Of a stretch of 64,000 nucleotides of DNA, positions 8,104-17,293 are shown piece by piece. The first letter of the stretch is position 1, and each line of letters starts with the position of its first letter. The notes below the pieces were generated by a model. That model did not search any database and had not been told where the DNA came from. It was given only the letters and a program-made list of their open reading frames with translations. The position numbers were made by a program, and so were the translations under genes. Source of the stretch: DATBGO01 sp963695645 (GTDB taxonomy: Bacteria > Actinomycetota > Actinomycetes > Streptosporangiales > Streptosporangiaceae); NCBI GenBank assembly GCA_963695645.1, contig CAVOHC010000008.1, forward strand, positions 62,001 to 126,000. Reading direction: 5' to 3'.

Positions 8104-8659
8104 GCTTAACTCGTAGTAACGTCGGCAGCGGCCCCTCGCAAAGCGGGGTGTGAGACCTAGCCAGCGGAGGTGCCCGGATGGCCGAGCTCCCATCGCCCCC
8201 AGAGGGAATGGTGCTGACGCACTTCATCGTCTCGGACGATGTCGAGCGCTCCCGGCGCTTCTACACCGAAGTACTCGGCGGCAGGGTGGCCTTTCCCGGA
8301 GATCCAGTCAATGTTGCGCTAGCCAACAGCTGGATTGTCATCAATGTCGGCGGAGGCCCGACCGACGACAAGCCTGCGGTCACCCTGGAGACGCCACGGG
8401 ATCCCGACCGGGTCAGCAGCTTCCTCAATATCCGGGTCAAAGACATCCAGGCCGTGTACGCCGAGTGGAGCGCCCGGGGTGCTCAGTTCCTGACGCCGCC
8501 GAAACAGCATCAGTACGAGATCCGCTGCTACATCCGCGATCCCGACGGTCATCTGATCGAAGTGGGTCAAACCACGGACCCAGAGGGTGACTGGTCGCCC
8601 GCGCACTGGCCACCGAGTACGCCCGCCGAGGACTCCGAGTGAATGCCGAGATCACCGGG
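8104..8659. repeat. Right arm of the ~555-bp inverted duplication
   Basis: Inverted counterpart of 6921-7475, including the leader AGCGGGGTGTGAGACC, the VOC gene, and the first bases of an SDR tail (GAATGCCGAGATCACCGG). Scattered differences cluster in the region coding for VOC residues 37-44 and in the last codons, so the copies have begun to diverge. Confidence 0.8.
8178..8642 (+). CDS. VOC-family protein, copy 2
   Basis: This 154-residue gene is the divergent paralogue of the one at 6938-7402. From residue 45 to about 135 the two proteins are practically the same, including WSARGAQFLTPPKQHQYEIR and the closing IRDPDGHLIEVGQ. Copy 2 has AFPGDPVNVALA where copy 1 has VFSGDVTYVALA, a segment that in VOC proteins can line the pocket, so the pair may differ in ligand. 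The ATG is preceded by GGAGGTGCCCGG. Both copies are open and plausible as functional genes. Confidence 0.9.
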   Translation: MAELPSPPEGMVLTHFIVSDDVERSRRFYTEVLGGRVAFPGDPVNVALANSWIVINVGGGPTDDKPAVTLETPRDPDRVSSFLNIRVKDIQAVYAEWSARGAQFLTPPKQHQYEIRCYIRDPDGHLIEVGQTTDPEGDWSPAHWPPSTPAEDSE

Positions 8660-8829
8660 ACAGCTTGTCGGGGTTGGTGACGACGACGGGCGCGAAGATG
8701 CATATTGATCCAGACTGAGATGGCGTGCGCCCATTCCCTTCGCGCCGGAACGGATGTATCACAAGGGGGCAAGGGCTCTCTAATTTGTTGGTAAAGCACT
8801 TAGCGGCCCAGAGGTTGGGGGGTTCCACT

Positions 8830-11397
8830 ATGCCCTTTCCAAGACATTCTGTGGCGTTGCCGCACGTGCAGCTGGCTGCGGAAGCCTGCAACGGCGGGGT
8901 GACTGAGCTCCGGGTGCACGGAGTGGGCGGGTCGCCGCCGGACGCGATCCTCGGCGACCTCGCGCCCGAGCAGGTCAGCGGCGATGGGATCGCGGGTTTT
9001 TACCGCAGCTCGGATCATCGTGCTAGTGGCGGGGACCGAGACGCGGGCCGGGATGTGGACCGTCACGTCGAAGTCTTCTCGTGGGGCGGCCTGACCTCGC
9101 GGAGCAAAATCCGGGTGCTCTGGCTGGCCCTGCTGCCTTTCCTGTTCGCCAACCTTGGCGGCTGGATGTGCCCGCCCAGAACCCGTACCTCAGCGTGGCG
9201 GTTCCGGCTGCACCGCTTGACGGCTGGGCTGTGTGCACTGGCGCTGACCGTGAACGCGGCCCTGATCGCCGTGATGATCAGCGCGGACGTCAACGCCTAC
9301 CAGGCGCCGCGAGCCGGGGTCGCCCGCAATCAGTGGTGGCTGGCCCCGCTGCAGTGGCATTTCGTCGCCAGGAACCCGGCCCGCCAGGTCACGCTCGGGG
9401 TGCTGGTGGTGCTGCTTTTCGTGCTCGCGCTGCTTTGGGTGGCTAGAAGGTCGTGGCGCTACGAGCAGGTGCGGCCGCCCTACCGGGTGGAAAACGGCCA
9501 GCCGGACAAGCGTAGGAAGGCCGCCGCGGACACGCTGGTCAACGGCCTGGCCGACCAGGAGTTCTGGGACGGAGAGGGCGCGGTCCGCCTGCTTAGCTGG
9601 CTGCACGTCGCCGTGGTCGGCGGGTTCCTGGCGATCGTGCTCGGTGTCACGGTCCGGGCGCTCCGCGGCGGATCGCCCGACGCTAGCCCGCTGGGCTGGG
9701 CTGGGATAGCCCTCGGCACGGCGACGATCGTCCTCGCGGCCGGCTACCTCGTCCTGGACGCGCTCGATACACCCGCCATGGCCCCGCCCGGCGGCACGCC
9801 AGCCCTGGGCGTCTTCGCCGAGAAACTCCGTGGCCTGGTGGTGTGGCTGCTGATTCCGACGTCTGCCGGGCTGATCTGCTCGGGCTGGTTCGCCTGGGTG
9901 CAGCCGGGAGCGCATTCTGTCCGGACAGCGGACCTGCCCGGGATGGCCGGAGTGACCGGCTGGACCGCGCTGGCCATCGCGGTGGCGGTGGCGCTTGCCC
10001 TCCTATCCACGCTGCTCGGCCTGCAGCACACCAAGGGAACGCTGATCGGCGGGCCCTGGGTCACCCTGATGCTCGGGTTCAGCACGCTGAACATCTTGTT
10101 GCTCGGCGCGGAAAGCTGGGTAGCCCACCTGATGGGCTCGGTGACCAGCGACGCGGCAATGGCCCTGTCCGCCAAACCCGGCCAGATCTATCTCCCGTAC
10201 CTGATCACGTCCGGGGTACCGCTGCTGGTCTGGACGGTGGTGCTTGTCGTCGTCGTATGCGGGGCGGTCGAGGCGGTCCGCTGGCTGCGGGCGGTCAAGC
10301 TGCCCACGGACATGGCCGAGGAGTATGAGAAAGAAGCGAGAGGCTTCAGGGCTGCTCTGGCCAAGCCGCTGAACGTCTGGTATTGGTCCGGGCTGACTCC
10401 GTTCTGGCCGCCCGGCGACAAGACCGAGAACGAGGGCGGCGGTAGGAAGTGGCAGCGGCAGATCGCCCGTGTGCAGTTCCTCGCGCGTGCCCCGCACGAT
10501 GCCACCTGGCTGCTGTGGGCCGTCATCGGCGGGCAGCTGGTCATGGCGGTGTGTGTGTGGCAGCTGCATATACAGCCGCCCGTGCTCGTCCGCAATATCG
10601 GCATCGCCCTAGCTGGCCTGGTGCTGCCCGCACTGGCCGCGTTCCTGTACTCGGCCTGGAGCGATCCCACCAAGCGGCGCACGATCGGGGTGCTGTGGGA
10701 CGTGGGCACGTTCTGGCCGCGCTCCTACCACCCGCTGTCGCCACCCTGCTACACCGAGCGGGCCGTACCCGACCTCCAGCGCCGGATGTGGTGGCTGCAC
10801 GACAACGGCGGCCGGGTCGTCCTGGTCGCGCACAGCCAGGGCGCGGTGCTCGCCACCGCGGCACTCGTGCAGCCGGACTGCCGCCCTGCAGATGACGAGC
10901 CGGCCCTGATCACGTTCGGCTCTCCGGTGGGCAAGCTCTACCGCTGGGGCTTCCCCGCCTACTTCGACGCTCCGCTCGTCGGGTCGCTGGTGCCACGCGG
11001 CGGGCCGCCGGACGGCTGGCGTAACTTCTACTACCCGACCGACCCCATCGGCGGGCCGGCGACCCGCGGCCTGCCCGAAACAGTCCAAACACAGGTGGAC
11101 CACGAATTCCTCGACCCGGCCGACTGCTACTTCATCTACGGGCAGGCACCGCCCGCGTCCAAGGGCCACTCCGGCTACTGGGCCGACCCTCGCGTCTGGA
11201 AGCGGATCAACGCGCTGGCCGCCAGCGGCAAAGGTATCCCGCCCGCCAGATCAGTGGCCGAACCGACGCTCGCATCGGATGGCGAGGGAATTGGCCGAGC
11301 GGGGGCCGGCGGAGACCGCGGCCGAGGCGGCGGAAGCCGGGATAGCGGCCGAGATAGCGGGGATGAACGACCGAGTATGCCCCGCCCTTATGGATGA
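8830..11397 (+). CDS. Polytopic membrane protein with C-terminal alpha/beta-hydrolase-like domain
   Basis: An 855-residue protein if started at ATG 8830, which sits behind GGGGGG; an in-frame ATG at 8725 lacks a good site. The N-terminal cytoplasmic piece contains TELRVHGVGGSPPDAILGD, a motif seen before large actinobacterial membrane proteins of unknown function. About eleven hydrophobic segments follow, the first near residue 100 (VLWLALLPFLFANLGGWM), the last around 605-625. The C-terminal ~220 residues include GGRVVLVAHSQGAVLATAAL, where AHSQG fits the lipase G-x-S-x-G nucleophile elbow with Ala in the first position, and ITFGSPVGKLYRWGFPAYF, like the post-elbow strand of lipases. It probably acts at the membrane on a lipid or acyl ester. 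No partner gene adjoins it; the next gene is convergent. Confidence 0.75.
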   Translation: MPFPRHSVALPHVQLAAEACNGGVTELRVHGVGGSPPDAILGDLAPEQVSGDGIAGFYRSSDHRASGGDRDAGRDVDRHVEVFSWGGLTSRSKIRVLWLALLPFLFANLGGWMCPPRTRTSAWRFRLHRLTAGLCALALTVNAALIAVMISADVNAYQAPRAGVARNQWWLAPLQWHFVARNPARQVTLGVLVVLLFVLALLWVARRSWRYEQVRPPYRVENGQPDKRRKAAADTLVNGLADQEFWDGEGAVRLLSWLHVAVVGGFLAIVLGVTVRALRGGSPDASPLGWAGIALGTATIVLAAGYLVLDALDTPAMAPPGGTPALGVFAEKLRGLVVWLLIPTSAGLICSGWFAWVQPGAHSVRTADLPGMAGVTGWTALAIAVAVALALLSTLLGLQHTKGTLIGGPWVTLMLGFSTLNILLLGAESWVAHLMGSVTSDAAMALSAKPGQIYLPYLITSGVPLLVWTVVLVVVVCGAVEAVRWLRAVKLPTDMAEEYEKEARGFRAALAKPLNVWYWSGLTPFWPPGDKTENEGGGRKWQRQIARVQFLARAPHDATWLLWAVIGGQLVMAVCVWQLHIQPPVLVRNIGIALAGLVLPALAAFLYSAWSDPTKRRTIGVLWDVGTFWPRSYHPLSPPCYTERAVPDLQRRMWWLHDNGGRVVLVAHSQGAVLATAALVQPDCRPADDEPALITFGSPVGKLYRWGFPAYFDAPLVGSLVPRGGPPDGWRNFYYPTDPIGGPATRGLPETVQTQVDHEFLDPADCYFIYGQAPPASKGHSGYWADPRVWKRINALAASGKGIPPARSVAEPTLASDGEGIGRAGAGGDRGRGGGSRDSGRDSGDERPSMPRPYG

Positions 11398-11537
11398 GTT
11401 ACTTGACAGCAATATCGGCCGAAGGCGGCCCCGTATCCGCTCGGCTTGCTGAGATCGTGGCATCGCGAGAAACCGGACAGTCAGACCGTCAGATAGCCTG
11501 GCGTGCTGCCGGATGATGCATTGGAACGTCGCGATCT

Positions 11538-12831
11538 CTATCCAGTTGGCCCCGCCTTGATCAGGGCGCCCAATTCGCGGGAAAGGTCGGCGGCCTCGGC
11601 CGCCCCGATCCGCTGGAAGATTTCCAGCGCCTGCCGCAGCCGGTCGTCTGCCTTGGCGGTGTGGCCGGCGGCAAGAGCGCACCGGCCCAGGCCAGCCAGC
11701 GCGTGGGCCGCATCCCAGGAGCTGCCGACCTGGCGGGCCAGGCCGAGCGCCTGCAGGTGGCATGACCCGGCCCGGGCCAGGTCACCGCAGACCCTGTGCA
11801 GCGTCCCGGCCTCGTTGACGGATTCGGCCTCACCGCCCGGCTCGCCGATGTCCCGGTAGATGCCCCGCGCCTCCTCCAGGTCCCGGGCCGCGCCCGGATA
11901 GTCCCCGTTGAGCCGCCGCACACGGCCGAGGCAGGTGAGGGCGTTGGCCTGACCGAGCCGGTTGCCGATGTCCCGGTGGATGCCCAGCGCCTCCTCCAGG
12001 TCCCGGGCCGCGCCCGGATGGTCTCCGGTTATCCGCCGCACGTCCCCCAGGTAGGTCAGGGCGCCGGCCTCGCCGAGCCGGTTGCCGATGTCCCGGTGGA
12101 TGCCCAGCGCCTCCTCCAGGTCCCGGGTCGCGCCCGGATGGTCTCCGGTCATCCGCCGCACGTCCCCCAGGTAGGTCAGGGCGCCGGCCTCGCCGAGCCG
12201 GTCGCCGATGTCGCGATGGATGCCCAGCGCCTCCTCCAGGTCCCTGGCCGCGCCCGGATAGTCCCCGGTCAGCCGCCGCACGTGCCCTAGGCTGTTGAGG
12301 GCGCTGGCCTGGCCGAGCCGGTCGCGGAGGTCGCGGTGGATTCTCAGCGCCTCCTCCAAATCCCTGGCCGCGCCAGGAACATCACCGGTCATCCGCCGCA
12401 CGTCCGCCAGGTTGGTCAGGGCGCAGGCCTGGCCGAGCCGGTCGCCGAGTTGCTGCGCAGCGCGCAGCGCGGTGGCATGGCGAATGATGGCCCCGGCCCA
12501 CGGGCCGTCGTGGCTCAGCAGGGCAGCGATGCCGGCGGTGAGGGCGATAATGCGGGCGTGCTGGCCGGTTCCGGTGGCCTGGTCCAAGCAGGCGAGCAGG
12601 CTGGCGCGTTCGGCCCGGGCCCACGCCAGGGCCTGCACGGGGCCGGCCAGGACAGGAACAGCGGCCGGTATCGCGCGGGCCGCCGGGGCGGTTCGGGCCC
12701 GGCGGGCGAGGAGGGCGTCGGCGACGGCGGCGGTGTGCTGGTAGTAATCCAGCAGCCGGGTACTGGCCAGCTCCCGGTCACTGTCCGGGTCGAGCCGATC
12801 GGCGCAGGCGCAGGCGTGGGCGCGTCGGCGC
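11538..12831 (-). pseudogene. Headless AfsR/NB-ARC-type TPR regulator
   Basis: The open frame ends at 11538 and can be read back to an in-frame stop near 12834. Its first residues, ADRLDPDSDRELASTRLLDYYQHTA, match the linker that follows the NB-ARC ATPase in AfsR-like/NB-ARC-TPR regulators, and AWARAERASLLACLDQATG matches the segment before the TPRs. The TPR solenoid follows, in 40-residue units such as LGDVRRMTGDHPGAARDLEE. The HTH, SARP and NB-ARC parts are absent. A GTG at 12638 could still start a 366-residue TPR-only protein, so expression as a scaffold cannot be excluded. Upstream, an unrelated frame lies at 12850-12985. Confidence 0.7.
11821..12480. repeat. 120-bp tandem repeats encoding TPR units
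   Basis: Five to six head-to-tail units of exactly 120 bases are visible, for instance beginning near 11941, 12061, 12181, 12301 and 12421. Each contains GATGCCCAGCGCCTCCTCCA or a close variant. The units at 12061 and 11941 are nearly the same over most of their length, a sign of recent expansion or gene conversion. They encode 40-residue TPR repeats of the headless regulator. Confidence 0.9.
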
Positions 12832-12834
12832 GGT

Positions 12835-13021
12835 CAGCTGCTCGGGCAGCCGCCGCGGCGAAGGCCTCCCGCAAGCGCCGGGTTGATCGCGAACTCGACC
12901 GAGGTCTGCCCGTCCGGTCCGGCCGGATAGCTGTACTGGACCAGGGCCAAGTTGAGGATGCTAGCAACCCTGGCAGCTGGCAGCAACGGTGAGGGCAGCG
13001 GCGCCTGCCGGGAGTCCCTGG
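12835..13021. other. Gap with an unassigned minus-strand coding-like segment
   Basis: Between the TPR relic and the epoxide hydrolase, the minus strand from about 12985 to 12850 reads RVASILNLALVQYSYPAG and then PDGQTSVEFAINPALAGG before a stop. It has good codon bias and looks like the end of a real protein, but I do not recognise the family and no start is visible. It may be another truncated gene end. Confidence 0.3.
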
Positions 13022-13927
13022 TCAGTTCTTGGCTGGCAGGGCGAAGAAGTCGATGAGCAGCTGGTTGACGCGCTCATGCTCGTCGTGATGCACCCAGTGC
13101 GAGGCGTCGGGCAGGCGCTCGACGCGGTCGAGATTGGGTACGTCGTCATGGTCGGGCTCGGCTAGTTCGGGGCCGAGGTAGCGATCGCGCTGTCCCCAGA
13201 TGACCAGCGTGGGCGCCTTGATGGGGCGGATCGCCGCTTCGGCCTGTTTCGGCGGGGTCCGCACCGAGGACCGGTAGTAGTTGATCATCCCGGTTGCCGC
13301 GCCTGGCTGCGACCACGCCTCGATGTAGCGTTCCATCTCTTCCGGCGTGTAAGCCGGGTGGGCGTCGTGCAGGAAGTGCCGGAAGAAGTGCCAGTGGTCG
13401 GCGTGCACGACGGCTTCGGGCAGATCCGGGAGGTCGAAGAAGAAGAAGTACCAGGACTTGCGGAGCTGGCCCGGGTGGTGCAGTCCCTGCGATAGCTTCC
13501 GCGGGTGGGCCGCGTTGAGGATGGCCAGCCGGTCCACGACCTCGGGGTGGTTCATCGCGGTGGCCCAGGCGATGCTTCCGCCCCAGTCATGACCGACCAG
13601 CAGCGCGGTCTCGGCGCCGCGTTCGTGGATCAGACCCCGGATGTCGGCGGCCAGCTTGTCGATGTCGTAAGCGGCGACGCCGTCCGGCCGTGATGACAGG
13701 TTGTAGCCGCGCGTGTCGGGAGCGACGACGCGGAACCCAGCGGCCGCCAGCGGTTGGATCTGCAGCCGCCAGCCGTACCAGAACTCTGGGAAGCCGTGCA
13801 GCAGGACGACCAGCGGCCCCTCGCCGGCCTCGACGTAATGCAGCCGCTGGTCGCCGATCTCGGCGTAGTCCTCACGAGGGTCGCTGGGCAGGGCGTCGCC
13901 TTCGGTGGCGGTGGGCAACGAGGGCAT
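13022..13927 (-). CDS. Alpha/beta hydrolase, epoxide hydrolase type
   Basis: A 301-residue soluble enzyme of the epoxide hydrolase / haloalkane dehalogenase group. The oxyanion motif HGFPE is at 44-48, the nucleophile is Asp114 in VGHDWGGS, the acid is Asp248 in WGQRDRYLG, and the base His277 lies in DASHWVHHD. Tyrosines in the cap (Tyr160, Tyr217/218) could activate the epoxide oxygen. An Asp nucleophile in HDWGG excludes ordinary Ser esterases. The ATG at 13927 has AAGGAGG just upstream; an earlier GTG/ATG extension to 14011 lacks such a site. It opens opposite to nothing co-regulated and is a lone gene. Haloacetate dehalogenase is the main alternative. Confidence 0.9.
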   Translation of the reverse strand: MPSLPTATEGDALPSDPREDYAEIGDQRLHYVEAGEGPLVVLLHGFPEFWYGWRLQIQPLAAAGFRVVAPDTRGYNLSSRPDGVAAYDIDKLAADIRGLIHERGAETALLVGHDWGGSIAWATAMNHPEVVDRLAILNAAHPRKLSQGLHHPGQLRKSWYFFFFDLPDLPEAVVHADHWHFFRHFLHDAHPAYTPEEMERYIEAWSQPGAATGMINYYRSSVRTPPKQAEAAIRPIKAPTLVIWGQRDRYLGPELAEPDHDDVPNLDRVERLPDASHWVHHDEHERVNQLLIDFFALPAKN

Positions 13928-14058
13928 GAGGCCTCCTTCTGTAGCTGGTATTGCTTTCACGATCGCGGCTCGGCCAGGTGCGTCGAGCCCGTGCGGAACC
14001 CTGGTCGGCACGCGTGCGGGAGGACGGGTGGCCCCAGTGGGGAACCAGGGATCTGCGA

Positions 14059-15828
14059 TCAGCCCGCGGTACTGCTAGCCTCGCGCGGCGAGGCGTTGTG
14101 GAGGTCCCTGCGGGAGGTGATGCCCAGTTTGGCGAACACCTTGCGGAGGTGCCATTCGACGGTACGGGTGCTGGTTGTACGTGTCGGCCTCGCGTTTGCG
14201 GACCTTCTCGCCGGTCGCGAGCAGTTCCCTGCGCGCGCGCTCGGCGAAGGCGTCGGCGCCGATCGCGGCGAACAGGTGGTAGGCGGCGTGCAGCTGGTGG
14301 CGGGCCTCTAGCCGCCGGTTCTCGCGACGAGCCACTCGCCGTAGAGCAGATGGGTCCGGGCACACTCGGGCCGCAGCGGTGTGCGGCCCAGCCGTTCAAC
14401 CGCCTCGGCGTAGCACTGGTCGGCCTCCCGGCCTTCGCTAACCAGCGCTCGCGAGCGCACCTCCAGGCCCTTCGCCCAGTCGGAGCCCTCGATGGTTGTC
14501 ATGGCCGACAGCCGGTCCAGGGTTTCTCGGGCCAGGTCCGCCCGTCCGGTTCGCACGGCGGCCTCGATCAGTTCGGGCAGTACCAACTGCGTGCCCAAGG
14601 GTGAGTAGGTCTCCTCAGTTGCCGGCTGCGCCGCGGCCAGCGCCTCTGCGTAGCGGCCGAGGCCGTTGTTGAGGACCGCTGCGGACCAGTTGGCCAGCTG
14701 GACGGCGAGTCCCTCCCCCCGAGCCGTCGAGTCCTCAGTGGTCGCCGTGAAGAGCGGTACCGCTTCCGCGGACCGGCCCCGGTACCCGGCCAGCAGCAGA
14801 TCACACGTGGCAGCCTGCCGGATCCCGGTCACCTCATTGACGACGTCCTTCTCCGCGGCCAGCGACGTCGCCGTCTCGAAGTCGCCGCAGTGCGTGGCCA
14901 CGCTTCCGCGTCCGTTCAAGGCGATGGACAGCGGGGCGAGGGCACCCAACGCGCGGGCGAGCTCGACATGCCGGGTGCTCAACGCGACCCAGCTGTCGAA
15001 ATCCCACACGGCCATGGCCGCCATCTGGGCGAAAATCCCCCACTGCAGCCACTCCTCACCGGACACCTGATCACCGAGAAATGCGGCCACTGCTCGCCGA
15101 ATAGCCGGCTCGGCTGCCGCACGTCCTTGGACGATCATCGTGGTCAGACCGTCGAGGAGCAGGTCACAAGGCCGCGGAGGCCCCGCTGGCTGCGGCGCCC
15201 CTTGTGCCACTCGGGAAATCTCCAGCAGCAGCCCGCCGGGGCCGGCCAGCGGACCAGCGAGGTGGGACGCCACCCAGGCGTAAAGGTAGGTCTCCCGAGC
15301 GAGCTCCGCATCGAGTGACTGGAGTCTCTTGGCCGCCCGCAGCAGCAGCACGGGCGCCTCGCGCCCGGAGACGGATGCCCACTCGATCTGTCCTCGAAGC
15401 TGCTCCACGCGGGCCCGCTGGAGATCGTCGACCGCGTGAGCTTTGGCCTGGGCCAGCAAGCCCAGCGCGATATCGAACGCACCCGCGTGCAGGTTCGCGA
15501 GAGCTGCGGCCAGGGCACGGTCGGCGCGCCGTCCCGGCTCGGCGGTCAACGCCACCGACCGTTGCAGGAAGGCCGCCGAGGCCGCTAGCCCGGCGCGGGC
15601 CTGGATCTTGGCCGCCGCCTGTTCGAGCGCGGTTGCAACATCCTCGTCCGGTCCGGTGGCCGCAGCAGCCAGGTGCCACACCCGACGCTCCGGATCGGTC
15701 CGGGCATCCGTCGCCGTGGCGAGCGTCAGGTGGGCGGCACCGCGATCCTCCGGGGAGCCGGCCACATAGGCAGCCGACCGCACCAGGGGATGGCGGAACC
15801 GTACGTGGGAGCCGATGTTCAGCAACTG
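14059..15828 (-). pseudogene. LuxR/LAL-type regulator, truncated and frameshifted
   Basis: The main frame (15825 down to 14308) begins in the middle of a protein, at NIGSHVRFRHPLVRSAAY, the end of the AAA/ATPase domain of large LuxR (LAL) regulators, and continues through about 480 residues of the helical repeat region. At about 14330 a one-base loss breaks the frame; the next frame carries RRENRRLEARHQLHAAYHLF. Then a larger loss removes the first helices of the HTH, and a third frame gives STRTVEWHLRKVFAKLGITSRRDL, the DNA-recognition helix of LuxR proteins, ending at TGA 14059-14061. Walker A and B are missing. The lost 5' part is replaced at about 15828 by an oppositely oriented MFS gene fragment. 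Confidence 0.85.
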
Positions 15829-16985
15829 CGGTCCATCTTCTTCATCAACCTGCCATCGGCGTGGCGGCGTTCGCGGGCGGGGTGGCCCGGCTGCGCGAAT
15901 CCCGCAACCCGGCGGGCGGCCGCGCCGACTGGGTGGGCACGGCCCTGATCACCGTGGCGCTGACCGCGCTGATGTTCGCGCTGATCCGCGGCAACGCGCT
16001 GGGCTGGGCGAGCCCGGCGATCGTGGTCCTGTTCGCGACCGCAGCGGTGGCCTTTGCCGGGTTCGTGATATATGAGCTGCGCATCGCCGTCGCGCCCATG
16101 GCCGACCTGCACCTGTTCGCCCGGCGCAGCTTTGCCGCGACCGGGTTCGTGGCGTTCGCGATCTCGGCGACGGTCATCGGGATGATCAGCTACCTGTCGC
16201 TGTATATGCAGAACACCCTCGGCTACTCCCCGGTCCAGGGCGGGCTGCGGTTCCTGCCGCTGTTCCTGGCCTCCTTCACGGTCGCCCTCCTGACCGGCCG
16301 GCTGATCGGCGAGGTGGCGATGCGGGTGCTGCTGGGCGTGGCCATGGCCGCGGCTGCAGCCGGGCTGGCCTCGATGGCCCACCTGACCGCCACGTCCAGC
16401 TGGCTGGTGCTGGTGCCCGGCTTCGTCCTGGCCGGGATCGGCCTGGGCATCACCTCCACCGGCCTGGCCTCGGCAGCGCTTTCGGCGGTGGAGCCGGCCC
16501 GCGCCGGGATGGCCGCCGGCCTGACGAACACGCTGCGCCAGGTCGGTACCGCCGCCGGCGTGGCCGTGCTCGGCGCCCTCTACGGCTCCCGCGTCACCAC
16601 CGCGACCCTGCACGCCCTGGCGGGCCTGCCCGCCCCTCCTGGCGCCGTCCACCGGCTGGCCTCCGCCGTCGCCTCCGGCGCCGGCACCCGGGTAGCCGCC
16701 GCGGTCCCGCCCGCCGCCCGCAACGCGGTCACCCACGCCGGCACCGCCAGCGGCCTCAACGACGTCCTGCTCGCCGCGGCCGCGCTCGGCGCGATAGCTG
16801 GCTTCGCCTACGGACCCGGCCCAGCCAGGCAGCCGCCGCCCAGCCCCGGCCCCGGCGACCACAGCGCACAGGCCGCCCAGCCGGCCCGCGCCCAGCACCG
16901 GGCCCAGCGACCGGCCGGGCCCGAAACAACGCCACCACAACCTCATCAAGACGCCGGCGCAGACCCGCCTGCTCGCCCCAGGTGA
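15829..16985 (+). pseudogene. C-terminal half of an MFS drug exporter (DHA2/EmrB-QacA type)
   Basis: The segment begins at RSIFFINLP, the conserved loop in the middle of DHA2-type 14-helix exporters (W-R-x-IFFINLPIG), so about six N-terminal helices are missing. Near 15850 a C is missing (CTGCCATCGGCG for expected CTGCCCATCGGCG), shifting the frame; the next frame resumes with AFAGGVARLRESRNP and runs through eight hydrophobic segments to a Pro-rich tail ending at 16985. The LQNTLGYSPVQGGLRFLP-like motif and GLTNTLRQVGTAAGVAVLG are family hallmarks. It joins the LuxR relic without a gap, which implies one rearrangement destroyed both. Confidence 0.85.
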
Positions 16986-17092
16986 GCATCCGCTTTCACC
17001 CCGCGGACTGAGGTGTATATCCCCACTCCAACCGCCGCACCGCACCGAAACGACCGGGAGTTGACAGCAGTCCGGATCGACTCCGCCCGGGC

Positions 17093-17124
17093 CAATCGTC
17101 CGAACGTCCATAACTGGACGATTG
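17093..17124. terminator. Inverted repeat, possible terminator
   Basis: CAATCGTCC (17093-17101) and GGACGATTG (17116-17124) form a perfect 9-bp stem with a 14-base loop. It lies between the end of the MFS relic and the convergent gene at 17294. No U-tract follows on either strand, so a protein-binding site is also possible. Confidence 0.4.
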
Positions 17125-17293
17125 CAAGCGTCGTGCGTGGCTCACCACCGGAAGCCCACAGACGAAAAGCCGAAAACAGCTAAAGTCCCGGGTGTTGCCC
17201 TTAGTGGTGCTAACGAGTCTGGTGTTGCCGACACTCCAAAACGGGGGGCAATCAAAAGCCGGGCGCTGGGATCCAGCTCACGTGGGAGCAGTG

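Noticed and set aside
15819..17111. 430-codon minus-strand open frame
   Set aside because: Antisense to the MFS relic; Gly/Arg-rich low-complexity translation caused by GC bias.
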